In this document: positions 7,732 through 15,208 of the stretch, piece after piece
Layout of the letters: each line of letters opens with the position of its first letter
Position numbering within the stretch: position 1 is the stretch's first letter
Origin: RUG11788 sp964578175
Lineage (GTDB): Bacteria; Bacillota_I; Bacilli_A; RF39; UBA660
Length of the DNA stretch: 17,964 nucleotides
Direction of reading: 5' to 3'
NCBI GenBank assembly: GCA_964578175.1
Contig: CAZOBH010000022.1
Coordinates: 1 to 17,964, forward strand
The notes under the pieces: generated by a model
Database searches by the model: none
Seen by the model: the letters and a program-made list of their open reading frames with translations, nothing else
Told to the model about the DNA's origin: nothing
Translations under genes and position numbers: made by a program

Positions 7732-9012
7732 TTATTCACACGTAGAACCTTTCCATTCATTTGGTTCTTTAACAACCCCAATAAATAGCATTTCTTTGCT
7801 ATCACGATCTCTAATAATATACATAAATGGTTTATTAAACTTAATATGTATAATACTAGGTCCAGATGCTGCAACTGCTTCTTTATTACTAACTTCTACT
7901 GATGTTGCTGCTGCAGCTTTAGTTCCTTTTTCACTAACTTCAACATGTGTTTTATGAACAATACTGCTTACATACACACCTTCTGCCATCTTAGTTAAAT
8001 CAGCATTCTTTTTATCAAATACTTCTTTTATTCCAAGAGATTTCAAAGAATTAATAATTCCTTTATAATCATAATCATATTCAAATCTAGGTAATGATAA
8101 CATTACATTATAATCTGAATTTGCTTTTAAACTTTTATCAATAACTTCATTAATTGATTTAGAAGTATGTTTTTCTATATATGTATTAATATCACCATTC
8201 TTTGGCATAATAGCTATGAACTCTAAATTAATTTTATCATTATTAACGCTATCATATTCTTTATAAGGAACAATGATACCTAATTCATTTTCATTACTTA
8301 TATATGAAGCTCCACTGTTATAAGTTTTATGCATCATTTCTACATTAGTTTTTTTATCACCATTTATAAATTCTTCACTTGTTGTATTTTTACACTCAAA
8401 TTTATCATTCCATGAAACATCTATAGCTACAGTATTAACAAGTGATAATACATAATTAGGATTAACTTCTTTTATTATTTCTTTTATCATTCCATAAGTA
8501 TTTTTATTAACCCAATTATTAATAGTATCAACGGCGTTATTCATAGTTACATAATTAACTTCTGCTTTATATTTTGAATTTATACTCTTAACATAATCGT
8601 TTTTAACTTTACTTTTTTCTGTTTCATTTATAAATATTCCATTATTTACACTAATATTTTTTCCACTACTTAATAATTTTATATTTCTTTCTGGAATTAC
8701 ATTTTTTAGTTCTTCTAAAGAATTATTATTAGCACCATCTCTTAACATACTTAACGCTAATTCTATAGAATATGGACTTATTAAATAGTTACCTGTTTCT
8801 TCTTTATTAGCAAGTTTAATAATGTCTAAGTTAAAATTATTATCAGGGTTATTAGTATAATTCCTATCTATTTCTACTGGTTCATCTACTTTAGTTGGTT
8901 CATTAGTTGGTTCATTATTACCATCTAATACATTAGTAAAAGTAAATATCAAACCAACAGTTAATAAAAGTAACCCTATTAAAACTAAAAAACTAGTAAA
9001 TTTATTTTTCAT
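7732..9012 (-). CDS. Membrane-anchored serpin (serine protease inhibitor), inhibitory type
   Basis: Serpins trap serine (sometimes cysteine) proteases when the reactive loop is cut. This 426-residue protein has an N-terminal hydrophobic segment (about 6–27) without a lipobox, then a Pro/Glu/Asn-rich linker, then a complete serpin fold. Visible signatures are ISPYSIELALSML (78–90), LVNTVAIDVSW (191–201), VHKTHVEVSEKGT (352–364) and FNKPFMYIIRD (392–402). The hinge EKGTKAAAATSV has the small residues expected of inhibitory members. Counting 17 residues from hinge Glu361 gives Lys377–Glu378 as the candidate cleavage bond; the loop is longer than in alpha-1-antitrypsin, so this is uncertain. Start: a GTG at 9021 overlaps the HD stop as GTGA, but ATG 9012 has AGGGTGA well placed and is preferred. 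It lies between the HD gene and valS in one operon. Confidence 0.93.
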   Translation of the reverse strand: MKNKFTSFLVLIGLLLLTVGLIFTFTNVLDGNNEPTNEPTKVDEPVEIDRNYTNNPDNNFNLDIIKLANKEETGNYLISPYSIELALSMLRDGANNNSLEELKNVIPERNIKLLSSGKNISVNNGIFINETEKSKVKNDYVKSINSKYKAEVNYVTMNNAVDTINNWVNKNTYGMIKEIIKEVNPNYVLSLVNTVAIDVSWNDKFECKNTTSEEFINGDKKTNVEMMHKTYNSGASYISNENELGIIVPYKEYDSVNNDKINLEFIAIMPKNGDINTYIEKHTSKSINEVIDKSLKANSDYNVMLSLPRFEYDYDYKGIINSLKSLGIKEVFDKKNADLTKMAEGVYVSSIVHKTHVEVSEKGTKAAAATSVEVSNKEAVAASGPSIIHIKFNKPFMYIIRDRDSKEMLFIGVVKEPNEWKGSTCE

Positions 9013-9017
9013 TTTTC

Positions 9018-9755
9018 TCACCCTTTCATTCCTAAAGCCTTAAATGTTTCATTTGCAAGTTCTTTAAACAAATCTTTATATTCTTCTTTTACATTTACTC
9101 TATCAATAAATTCTTTGTAATAACCTAATTCATTTAATGTATCTATACTCTCTTTAAAATTTAAATCAAATATAAATGCCATTTGACATAATAAAGCATC
9201 TGTTTTTGAATTAGTATTTTTAACATTTATTTCTCTATGTTTATAAAAATCATCTAGATTAACTTTTAATGGCATTTGTTCAAAGTACTTTTTATAAAAC
9301 TTGTTATTGACTCGAAAAATATCTATCTTATCCGCATCTCTAATTAACTTTGCAAAGAATTCTTCTCTTTCACTTAAGTCATTTGATAGTTTTAATTTAT
9401 TATGAAGTCTTACTGCTTTTTCAATAATATCATAATATTCTTTATCAACTTTAAAGTTCTCTATAAGATTTCTTTTAAATAATAAATCAGCTCCATTTTC
9501 AGCATGATCTGTAATACTATCTTTAAAACTATCTGTTTTAACTATTTGTTCAAATCTACCTATATCATGAAGATACGCAATAGTAATAGCTAATTTCTTA
9601 TCATCCTCTACAAGACCCATTTTCTTACCAATTATTTCTGTTACTCTTGCAACTTCAAAAGTATGCTCATACTTTAATGCAATTTTTTCATTAGACATGT
9701 CAAACTTACTTGTGTAATCTTTAAATGCCTTATCAACTATCTCTAAATCTATCAT
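9018..9755 (-). CDS. HD-domain phosphohydrolase
   Basis: This 245-residue cytosolic protein is of the HD superfamily, metal-dependent enzymes that cleave phosphate esters, often of nucleotides. The metal-binding set is visible: His31, the HD pair His63–Asp64 (in AYLHDIGRFEQ), His84, His118 and Asp140/Asp142 (in IRDADKIDIF). No second catalytic or sensor domain is present, and the substrate cannot be read from sequence. The ATG has GGAGGA just upstream, directly after the T-box terminator, so it is the first gene of the T-box transcript. Its 3' end carries the ribosome site of the serpin gene. Why such an enzyme is co-regulated with a valyl-tRNA synthetase is unknown; a nucleotide-signal or repair role is only a guess. 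Confidence 0.9.
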   Translation of the reverse strand: MIDLEIVDKAFKDYTSKFDMSNEKIALKYEHTFEVARVTEIIGKKMGLVEDDKKLAITIAYLHDIGRFEQIVKTDSFKDSITDHAENGADLLFKRNLIENFKVDKEYYDIIEKAVRLHNKLKLSNDLSEREEFFAKLIRDADKIDIFRVNNKFYKKYFEQMPLKVNLDDFYKHREINVKNTNSKTDALLCQMAFIFDLNFKESIDTLNELGYYKEFIDRVNVKEEYKDLFKELANETFKALGMKG

Positions 9756-9768
9756 ACTTCCTCCAACT

Positions 9769-9812
9769 AAAAAGGCAGTACCTATAAGGGTGCATTAGCA
9801 CGGTACCACCTT
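9769..9812 (-). terminator. T-box intrinsic terminator
   Basis: AAGGTGGTACC (9802–9812) pairs along 11 bp, with two G·U pairs, with GGTACTGCCTT (9772–9782), and the RNA then runs into U's. A small GTGC–GCAC hairpin sits in the loop. The 5' arm is the T-box sequence itself, so this fold excludes the antiterminator. It is also the first terminator met by transcripts coming from the pilin-like gene. Confidence 0.9.
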
Positions 9813-9960
9813 AATTTATAACTTAAGTTATCTCAAATTCTTAACGCGAATAACGAATTTATCTACTTGATTTCAATAAACTAGCTCCATTGCTACCTTC
9901 ATATATCTTTATTATTAGTTTACACCAACCACTAACTCTCTATAAATATCAATATATTAC
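9769..9960 (-). promoter_or_regulatory. T-box riboswitch leader, probably tRNA-Val specific
   Basis: The minus strand shows the T-box landmarks. There is a Stem I with apical GTTAGT…ACTAAT pairing (9914–9936), a specifier region reading GAAGGTAGC (9892–9900) followed by TGGAGC, the AAGTAG motif of the linker (about 9864–9869), and the conserved T-box AAGGTGGTACCGTG (9799–9812). Uncharged tRNA binding at the specifier and through its NCCA end favours the antiterminator. The codon GTA (9894–9896) specifies Val; reading it as GGT (Gly) is possible by alignment. However, the discriminator-pairing triplet-plus-one is TGGT, which suits a tRNA with A73 such as tRNA-Val and not tRNA-Gly (U73). It precedes HD–serpin–valS. 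Stem pairings were done by eye. Confidence 0.93.
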
Positions 9961-9985
9961 TCCTCAACTTCATTGCCTTGTTTGT

Positions 9986-10014
9986 ATTATATAATAATTA
10001 TTTTATTTTTGCAA
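9986..10014 (-). promoter_or_regulatory. Promoter of the T-box operon
   Basis: -35 TTGCAA (10009–10014) and a perfect -10 TATAAT (9986–9991) are spaced by 17 nt on the minus strand. The -35 box is also the Leu535–Gln536 codon pair at the very end of the upstream pilin-like gene. The start point would be near 9979, giving a leader of about 225 nt before the HD gene. Confidence 0.85.
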
Positions 10015-11616
10015 TGTAAATGGATTTGATGATATACCTTTACCACCACTAACTTTAACAGCTGGATCTAGATAAAGTTCAATTACATCTGCTTTTGCTT
10101 CAGTAATTCTAGCTGTACCAATTGTTCCATCTGTTTTAATCGTATTAATAGTAGAATTTGTATATAATCCATCTGAATTTATTTCAACTTTTGCAGGATT
10201 AATAGTCCAATATTCAACTCCACCATATTTAGTTGTAAATAATTCTCCTATTTTAGGTAGTCCCACTTTCATTGATTTAACAAGTGTAGGATCTTGACAC
10301 TTAACATTAACTACATAACCAACATTTGAAGTTGTATCAATAGTGTCCATACAGAAGTCACCATTAGTTAAATAACTATCTTGAGTTCCAAAAGTCATAT
10401 TATTATTATATATTCCTAAAGTAGTTGCATCATATAAATAGTATAATGATCCTTCTTCAGTAGATTCTACTGAAAAGTTTTTATTACCTGACTCTGGCAT
10501 ACCAATTATTTTTACGCCATTTGAATTAATTGATACAATTCTATATGTTTTATTGTTTAATTTAACATATTCTCCAGGATTTCTAGTAATTAATAAATCA
10601 CCTGATTTACCATATGTTTGTGCATTATCTAATACAATAAATGGATTGCTTGCACTACCATCAGCACTATCATTATAGTTAAAGTTATTAACTCCGAAAG
10701 TTATTGCTGGTCTTACCATATGATAAGAACTAGAACTAGCATTTCCAGCAGTTGTTTTAGTAGTATCTTCATCTAATAACCATGATCCATCATTTGAATA
10801 CCAATTTTTAACTCTTTCATATTCAGCTTTAGTAATTAATCCAATTCTTGCTTTAACTGGAGAATTACTACTTGGATACCATGTAGTATTACTAATTAAT
10901 GATGTAAAGTTAGATGATAATGATGTAGCAAAATCATTACTTAACCATGTTTGAATATTACTTCCAGCATACTTTGTTCCACCACTACTATCATATGGAA
11001 TAGTAACAACTGGATCATCAGTAACAGCTTTTACTGTATTTAAATTTTTATTATAACTAACTATTCTCCAATAATGTCCAGAATAATAAACATAGTTTTT
11101 AGCACTGGCACTATTTATATAAGTAATTCCATCAACATTTGTTCCAGTTAAACCAGCTGCAACAATTGCTTCTTGTAAAGTTCTATTAGCGTTTCTTGTA
11201 TATGCAACACATGCACCAGTTTTTGCAGTTCCTATTTCATAAACTTTATCTGAACCTTTTTTAAATTCCAATTTATAACTTATTTTTATATTACCTTTAT
11301 TATTATCTATATAAATATCACTAGATGTACATTTAATATCATCTTCAGTAAATTCAGTTACATATTCGTATTTTATTAAATCATTTAAGGTAGTCTTAGT
11401 ACATCCAACATCCATTGATGAACCTAAATCACTTCTATTATCAGTTGCATACTCTTCTGCTGCTTCCATAACTATATCATAATAATTTTTATATTTTTCT
11501 TCTTTAGTAGAATTAATTAAACGATAAATATTTGGCATAACTACCATAAGAATCAAACCAATTATTACAAATACACCAAGTAATTCTATTAAAGTAAATC
11601 CTTTTTTATTCTTCAT
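10003..11616 (-). CDS. Type IV pilin-like surface protein with two tandem copies of one domain
   Basis: The protein has 537 residues. The N-terminus is a class III prepilin signal: MKNKKG then FTLIELLGVFVIIG, with cleavage after Gly6, Phe as new residue 1 and the Glu of position 5, followed by the pilin helix to about residue 58. Residues about 60–135 form a Cys-containing linker. Two related domains follow at about 175–330 and 348–537. Each opens with a Tyr–Arg–Ile–Val–Ser motif (HYWRIVSYN, KTYRIVSIN), has a central Gly-Leu motif (ARIGLITKAEY, KVGLPKIGEL) and closes with SNPF. The pattern resembles DUF6273-type domains, by memory only. The ATG has an AGGTGAT ribosome site and its own promoter. 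No prepilin peptidase or assembly ATPase is in the window, so those must act from elsewhere. An adhesive or ligand-binding role is inferred. Confidence 0.88.
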   Translation of the reverse strand: MKNKKGFTLIELLGVFVIIGLILMVVMPNIYRLINSTKEEKYKNYYDIVMEAAEEYATDNRSDLGSSMDVGCTKTTLNDLIKYEYVTEFTEDDIKCTSSDIYIDNNKGNIKISYKLEFKKGSDKVYEIGTAKTGACVAYTRNANRTLQEAIVAAGLTGTNVDGITYINSASAKNYVYYSGHYWRIVSYNKNLNTVKAVTDDPVVTIPYDSSGGTKYAGSNIQTWLSNDFATSLSSNFTSLISNTTWYPSSNSPVKARIGLITKAEYERVKNWYSNDGSWLLDEDTTKTTAGNASSSSYHMVRPAITFGVNNFNYNDSADGSASNPFIVLDNAQTYGKSGDLLITRNPGEYVKLNNKTYRIVSINSNGVKIIGMPESGNKNFSVESTEEGSLYYLYDATTLGIYNNNMTFGTQDSYLTNGDFCMDTIDTTSNVGYVVNVKCQDPTLVKSMKVGLPKIGELFTTKYGGVEYWTINPAKVEINSDGLYTNSTINTIKTDGTIGTARITEAKADVIELYLDPAVKVSGGKGISSNPFTLQK

Positions 11617-11636
11617 ATTATCACCTATTCTATTCC

Positions 11637-11666
11637 ATTATATCAAATTTAATAGTTCAAAGTAAA
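11637..11666 (-). promoter_or_regulatory. Promoter of the pilin-like gene
   Basis: A perfect -10 TATAAT (11637–11642) preceded by TGA gives an extended -10 on the minus strand. A -35-like TTTACT (11661–11666) lies 18 nt upstream and overlaps the T-run of the trmK terminator. The predicted start is about 14 nt before the gene's ATG, enough for the AGGTGAT ribosome site. Confidence 0.65.
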
Positions 11667-11710
11667 AAAAAAGATAGATAATATTTTATTTACGTAAAAC
11701 ATCTTCTATC
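11664..11710 (-). terminator. Terminator of the dnaG–rpoD–trmK cluster
   Basis: On the minus strand an interrupted hairpin is formed by GATAGA/TCTATC at the base and TGTTTTA/TAAAATA above it (11673–11710). It is followed by nine T's (11664–11672). The 5' arm is inside the last codons of trmK. Confidence 0.8.
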
Positions 11711-12333
11711 ATTTTTATTTTTTCTTTTGTTTCCAAACTATTACTCTTTAAATAATTATTTTTATATTCATTTAATAAAGATTCATAATAGTTATAGAAT
11801 TCATTTGATTTATTCTTTAATAATATAGGTCCAAAAAACAATTCTATATCTGAATAAACGATTTTCTCTTTAATAAGTTTCATAATAAAGTAATATTTAT
11901 TTTGATCATTTATAATCTTTTCATCTATAAATTTGAATCCACTATTCATTAGAAACTTTCTAGTTTCCATAACTTCACTTTGAGGACTTATTATTAAAGT
12001 CTTAATATGTTTTAAATTCTCTTTCTTACTAAGTATGTCAATAATAGTATTACCACCCATACCTGCAATGATTACGGTATCTATATCATCTTCAATTGGA
12101 TCTAATCCATCTCCATATTTAACTTTTATTTTATTTTCAAAATTAAAAGAAGAGATATTTTTTCTTGCTTGTTCCAATGGTCCTTTTTTATTATCAGATG
12201 CTATCACTTTAATATTATCTTTATTATTTGCTAAATAAATATCTAATAAAGCATGATCACATCCAATATCTATTATATTTGATCCATTATCTACAAGATC
12301 TGCTATCTCTTTTAATCTTTTACTTATTTTCAT
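11686..12333 (-). CDS. trmK: tRNA (adenine-22-N1)-methyltransferase TrmK
   Basis: This SAM-dependent enzyme methylates N1 of A22 in the D arm of certain tRNAs. The 215 residues match the family (B. subtilis YqfN/TrmK, about 235). Residues 1–15 (KRLKEIADLV) open the Rossmann domain. The SAM-binding loop is IDIGCDHALLDIYLA (21–35) with Asp22, Gly24 and Asp26; Asp47 of the VIASD strand would hold the ribose; and AGMGGNTI (90–97) is the conserved family motif. The C-terminal part (about 160–215) is a charged helical domain thought to contact tRNA. Its ATG overlaps the rpoD stop by one base (TAATG), so the two are translationally coupled. The order dnaG–rpoD–trmK agrees with Bacillus, where cccA lies between sigA and trmK. 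Confidence 0.93.
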   Translation of the reverse strand: MKISKRLKEIADLVDNGSNIIDIGCDHALLDIYLANNKDNIKVIASDNKKGPLEQARKNISSFNFENKIKVKYGDGLDPIEDDIDTVIIAGMGGNTIIDILSKKENLKHIKTLIISPQSEVMETRKFLMNSGFKFIDEKIINDQNKYYFIMKLIKEKIVYSDIELFFGPILLKNKSNEFYNYYESLLNEYKNNYLKSNSLETKEKIKMIEDVLRK

Positions 12334-13421
12334 TAATCTATTAAGAAATCCTTTAATTTTTTAGAACGAGATGGATGTCTTAATTTACGTAAAGCTTTTG
12401 CTTCTATTTGACGTATTCTTTCACGAGTTACTCCAAATATTTGTCCAACTTCTTCAAGAGTTCTACATTGTCCATCATCAAGTCCAAATCTTAAGCGAAG
12501 TACTTTTTCTTCACGATCAGTTAATGTTGATAAAACTCCTGCTAATTCTTCTTTTAACATCTCTGTTGTTGCATATTCTTCTGGAGACATTGTTCTTTCA
12601 TCTTTAATGAAGTCTCCTAAATGAGAATCATCTTCTTCTCCAATTGGAGTATCAAGAGATACTGGATCTTGAGATATCTTATATACTTCACGTACTTTTT
12701 CTATAGTTATTCCTAATTTTTTAGCTAATTCTTCTTCTGTTGGTTCTCTATTTAATTCTTGTGTTAATTGTCTTTGAACACGAGCAAGTTTATTTATTGT
12801 TTCAACCATATGAACAGGAACACGAATAGTTCTTGCTTGGTCAGCAATTGCACGAGTAATAGCTTGTCTTATCCACCAAGTTGCATAAGTACTAAATTTA
12901 TATCCTTTTGTTGGATCAAATTTATCAACAGCTTTCATAAGCCCAATGTTTCCTTCCTGAATTAAATCTAAAAATAACATTCCACGTCCAACATATCTTT
13001 TAGCTATGGAAACTACTAAACGCAAATTAGATTCAGCTAATATCTTTTTAGCATTTTCATCTCCTTGAACAGCAAGTTGTGCATATTCAAATTCTTCATC
13101 TCCAGTAAGAAGGTTAATTCTACCAATTTCTTTAAGATACATTCTAACTGGGTCATTGATTTTGATGTCTTTTGACATAGTTAAATCTTCAACAACTAAG
13201 TCTTCTGGATCATCAGTAGTATTATCATTATCTGCAGTTTCAGATATTACTTCAATATTATTATCTACTAATAAATTATATAATTCATCTAATGTATCAG
13301 TATCTACCTCTAACCCTTTTAATTCATTAGCAAGTTCTTCATAGGTTATAAAACCATTTTCTTTTCCTTTTTTTAGAAGTGTTTCTTTTCTTTCTTCGAT
13401 TGTTTTTATAACTTCTACCAT
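12333..13421 (-). CDS. rpoD: Housekeeping RNA polymerase sigma factor (RpoD/SigA)
   Basis: This primary sigma factor directs RNA polymerase to -35/-10 promoters like those found throughout this window. It has 362 residues, close to B. subtilis SigA. Region 1.1 is at about 1–60. Region 1.2 starts at DPVRMYLKEIG (90–100). Regions 2.1–2.4 run from about 133 to 210, including the core-binding FLDLIQEGNIGLMKAVDKFD and the DNA-melting/-10 recognition block YATWWIRQAITRAI followed by TIRVPVHM. Region 3 follows, and region 4.2 is the helix-turn-helix with EEVGQIFGVTRERIRQIE, which reads the -35 box. An acidic patch (residues 60–80) separates regions 1.1 and 1.2. The start lies four bases after the dnaG stop; the ribosome site AGGGG lies in dnaG's last codons. 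It overlaps trmK by one base. Confidence 0.98.
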   Translation of the reverse strand: MVEVIKTIEERKETLLKKGKENGFITYEELANELKGLEVDTDTLDELYNLLVDNNIEVISETADNDNTTDDPEDLVVEDLTMSKDIKINDPVRMYLKEIGRINLLTGDEEFEYAQLAVQGDENAKKILAESNLRLVVSIAKRYVGRGMLFLDLIQEGNIGLMKAVDKFDPTKGYKFSTYATWWIRQAITRAIADQARTIRVPVHMVETINKLARVQRQLTQELNREPTEEELAKKLGITIEKVREVYKISQDPVSLDTPIGEEDDSHLGDFIKDERTMSPEEYATTEMLKEELAGVLSTLTDREEKVLRLRFGLDDGQCRTLEEVGQIFGVTRERIRQIEAKALRKLRHPSRSKKLKDFLID

Positions 13422-13425
13422 AAAT

Positions 13426-15165
13426 CTAGTCCCCTATTCTCAACAATCTAATCTTTTCAGCAATTTTGGCTTTTTCTATTGGATCATTCTCTTGCTTTAT
13501 CAGCTCATTTAGGCGTTCTATCTCTTGCCTCACTCTATATTCTTTTATAACTTCAACATAATCCATTATTGCTTTTTCTGTAATATCATCTTCTAGGTTA
13601 AGACTGATGATATAATCATAGATTGTTCTTAACTCCTCTTTATCATTTAAATAAGTATAAAAATCCGCCATGTTTATATTACCATATTTTTGATAATAAT
13701 AACATATTTCACTAGCAAGTGATCTTAATTCTTTAGTCATTAAATAAACTTTATTACTTTCAAATAATTTAATTACCTTAGTATTATTTAACATAGAATA
13801 AATTAAATTATATGCAGCTTTATCATATTTAGTTAGCTTATTTTTCTTTTCTACTTTCTTTGGAACTTCTTTCTTCTCATTAGTTACTTTTCTAAATTCT
13901 AGATACTCATTCAAACGTTTTTCCAGTGTATTATAACTTATATTTGTATCTTTTGCAAGGTTTTTAAGGATTATTTCTCGTCTTATTTCATCGTTAATAG
14001 TCGATGCTTCAGCTATAACTGAATTTATGTAATTACTTAACTCTAAATCACTACTGAAATTAACTCCTCTTTTTAAATAATTTATTTTAAAATCACTAAA
14101 ATTTAATGCTGTTTCAATTAAATTTTTATAGCGTTCTTCTCCGTATTTAATAATATATTCATCTGGATCATGTTCTTTATCCTTATCAGGAAGAGTTATT
14201 ACTTTAACATTAAGTCCTGCCTTTATTAATTGTTCTCCATTAGACAATGTAGCATTAACTCCAGGTTGATCACCATCTAAAGATAAATAAATATTATTAG
14301 ATAGTTTCTTAATTAATGAAATTTGTTCTTCAGTTAAAGCTGTTCCCATAAGAGCTATAACATTTTTAAATCCTATTTGACTAACCCTTATAGCATCCAT
14401 AAATCCTTCAACTATTATTATATATTTCTTTTGTCTTGCATAGTCTCTTGCTCTATGATAGTTGTATAAACAACTTCCTTTTTTAAATATAGGAGTCTCT
14501 TTAGTATTCATATATTTATTTAAATTAGAATTATCATATATTCTTCCACTAAATCCAACTATATGACCTTCTGGATCATATAAAGGAAAAGTAATTCTAT
14601 TAATAAAAGTATCGTGATTATTTATAGACAATCCAAAAGCATCTAACTCTTTCATAGAAAAATTTTTATCTAACAATATTTTAGTAAGATTATCCATTTC
14701 ACTAAGAGATAAACCTATTTCAAACTCTTTTATTATTTCATTATTTATTTTTCTATTTTCTAAATATTTACGAGCAGCTGCTCCCTGTTTAGTATTTATA
14801 TTATTTTGATAATACTTATTAGCTATATCATACATTTCATAATATTTATCATTTTTATTAGGTGCTTTATTAATTCTTATTCCTGATACATTAACTCCTG
14901 TTTTTTCGCCTAATTCTTTAACTGCTTCTTTAAAATCATAATGATTATAATTCATTAGAAAAGTAAATACATTTCCACTAGCTCCACATGAAAAACATCT
15001 ATATATTTGTTTTTCACGACTTACACTCATAGATGGATTTGTATCATCATGAAAAGGACATACCCCAAAAAAGTTTTTACCTTTTTGAATAAGTGGTATG
15101 TAATCTCCAATAATATCTACTATATCAACTTTTTGTCTTATTTCATTAATAGTATTATTATTCAT
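13426..15165 (-). CDS. dnaG: DNA primase
   Basis: Primase makes the RNA primers for replication and works with the replicative helicase. The protein has 579 residues, near the usual 600. The N-terminal CHC2 zinc finger is intact: Cys36 and His39 (VCPFHDD), Cys57 and Cys60 (YRCFSCGASG). The central catalytic TOPRIM core shows Glu253 (IIVEGFMDAI) and the DxD pair Asp297/Asp299 (LSLDGDQPG). The last 130 or so residues, after a Lys/Glu-rich linker near 425–440, should be the helicase-binding domain. The ATG has a strong AAAGGAGAG ribosome site. A terminator-like hairpin lies 19 nt upstream and no promoter fits between it and the gene, so expression likely comes by readthrough or from a promoter inside the upstream gene. 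Confidence 0.98.
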   Translation of the reverse strand: MNNNTINEIRQKVDIVDIIGDYIPLIQKGKNFFGVCPFHDDTNPSMSVSREKQIYRCFSCGASGNVFTFLMNYNHYDFKEAVKELGEKTGVNVSGIRINKAPNKNDKYYEMYDIANKYYQNNINTKQGAAARKYLENRKINNEIIKEFEIGLSLSEMDNLTKILLDKNFSMKELDAFGLSINNHDTFINRITFPLYDPEGHIVGFSGRIYDNSNLNKYMNTKETPIFKKGSCLYNYHRARDYARQKKYIIIVEGFMDAIRVSQIGFKNVIALMGTALTEEQISLIKKLSNNIYLSLDGDQPGVNATLSNGEQLIKAGLNVKVITLPDKDKEHDPDEYIIKYGEERYKNLIETALNFSDFKINYLKRGVNFSSDLELSNYINSVIAEASTINDEIRREIILKNLAKDTNISYNTLEKRLNEYLEFRKVTNEKKEVPKKVEKKNKLTKYDKAAYNLIYSMLNNTKVIKLFESNKVYLMTKELRSLASEICYYYQKYGNINMADFYTYLNDKEELRTIYDYIISLNLEDDITEKAIMDYVEVIKEYRVRQEIERLNELIKQENDPIEKAKIAEKIRLLRIGD

Positions 15166-15183
15166 AATCTCTCCTTTCTAACG

Positions 15184-15205
15184 AAAAAAGAAGTACTAAT
15201 ACTTC
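15184..15205 (-). terminator. Terminator between the unknown 722-residue gene and dnaG
   Basis: A 6-bp stem GAAGTA/TACTTC with a 4-nt loop (15190–15205) is followed on the minus strand by six T's (15184–15189). The stem is short and AT-rich, so termination is probably partial. This fits the lack of a visible promoter between it and dnaG. Confidence 0.65.
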
Positions 15206-15208
15206 AAT

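Noticed and set aside
9018..9020. Mollicute-style TGA as tryptophan
   Set aside because: TGA ends the HD gene at a sensible length and overlaps the next gene's signals, and Trp codons in valS and rpoD are TGG.
9013..9021. GTG start for the serpin overlapping the HD stop codon
   Set aside because: ATG at 9012 has AGGGTGA at normal distance and adds only three residues of difference. The GTG cannot be fully excluded.
12371..13344. Several plus-strand open frames opposite rpoD (also opposite fmt, the VirB6-like gene, valS, trmK, dnaG and the 722-residue gene)
   Set aside because: They lie antisense to clearly conserved genes, lack ribosome sites and have low-complexity sequence typical of antisense reading of AT-rich codons.
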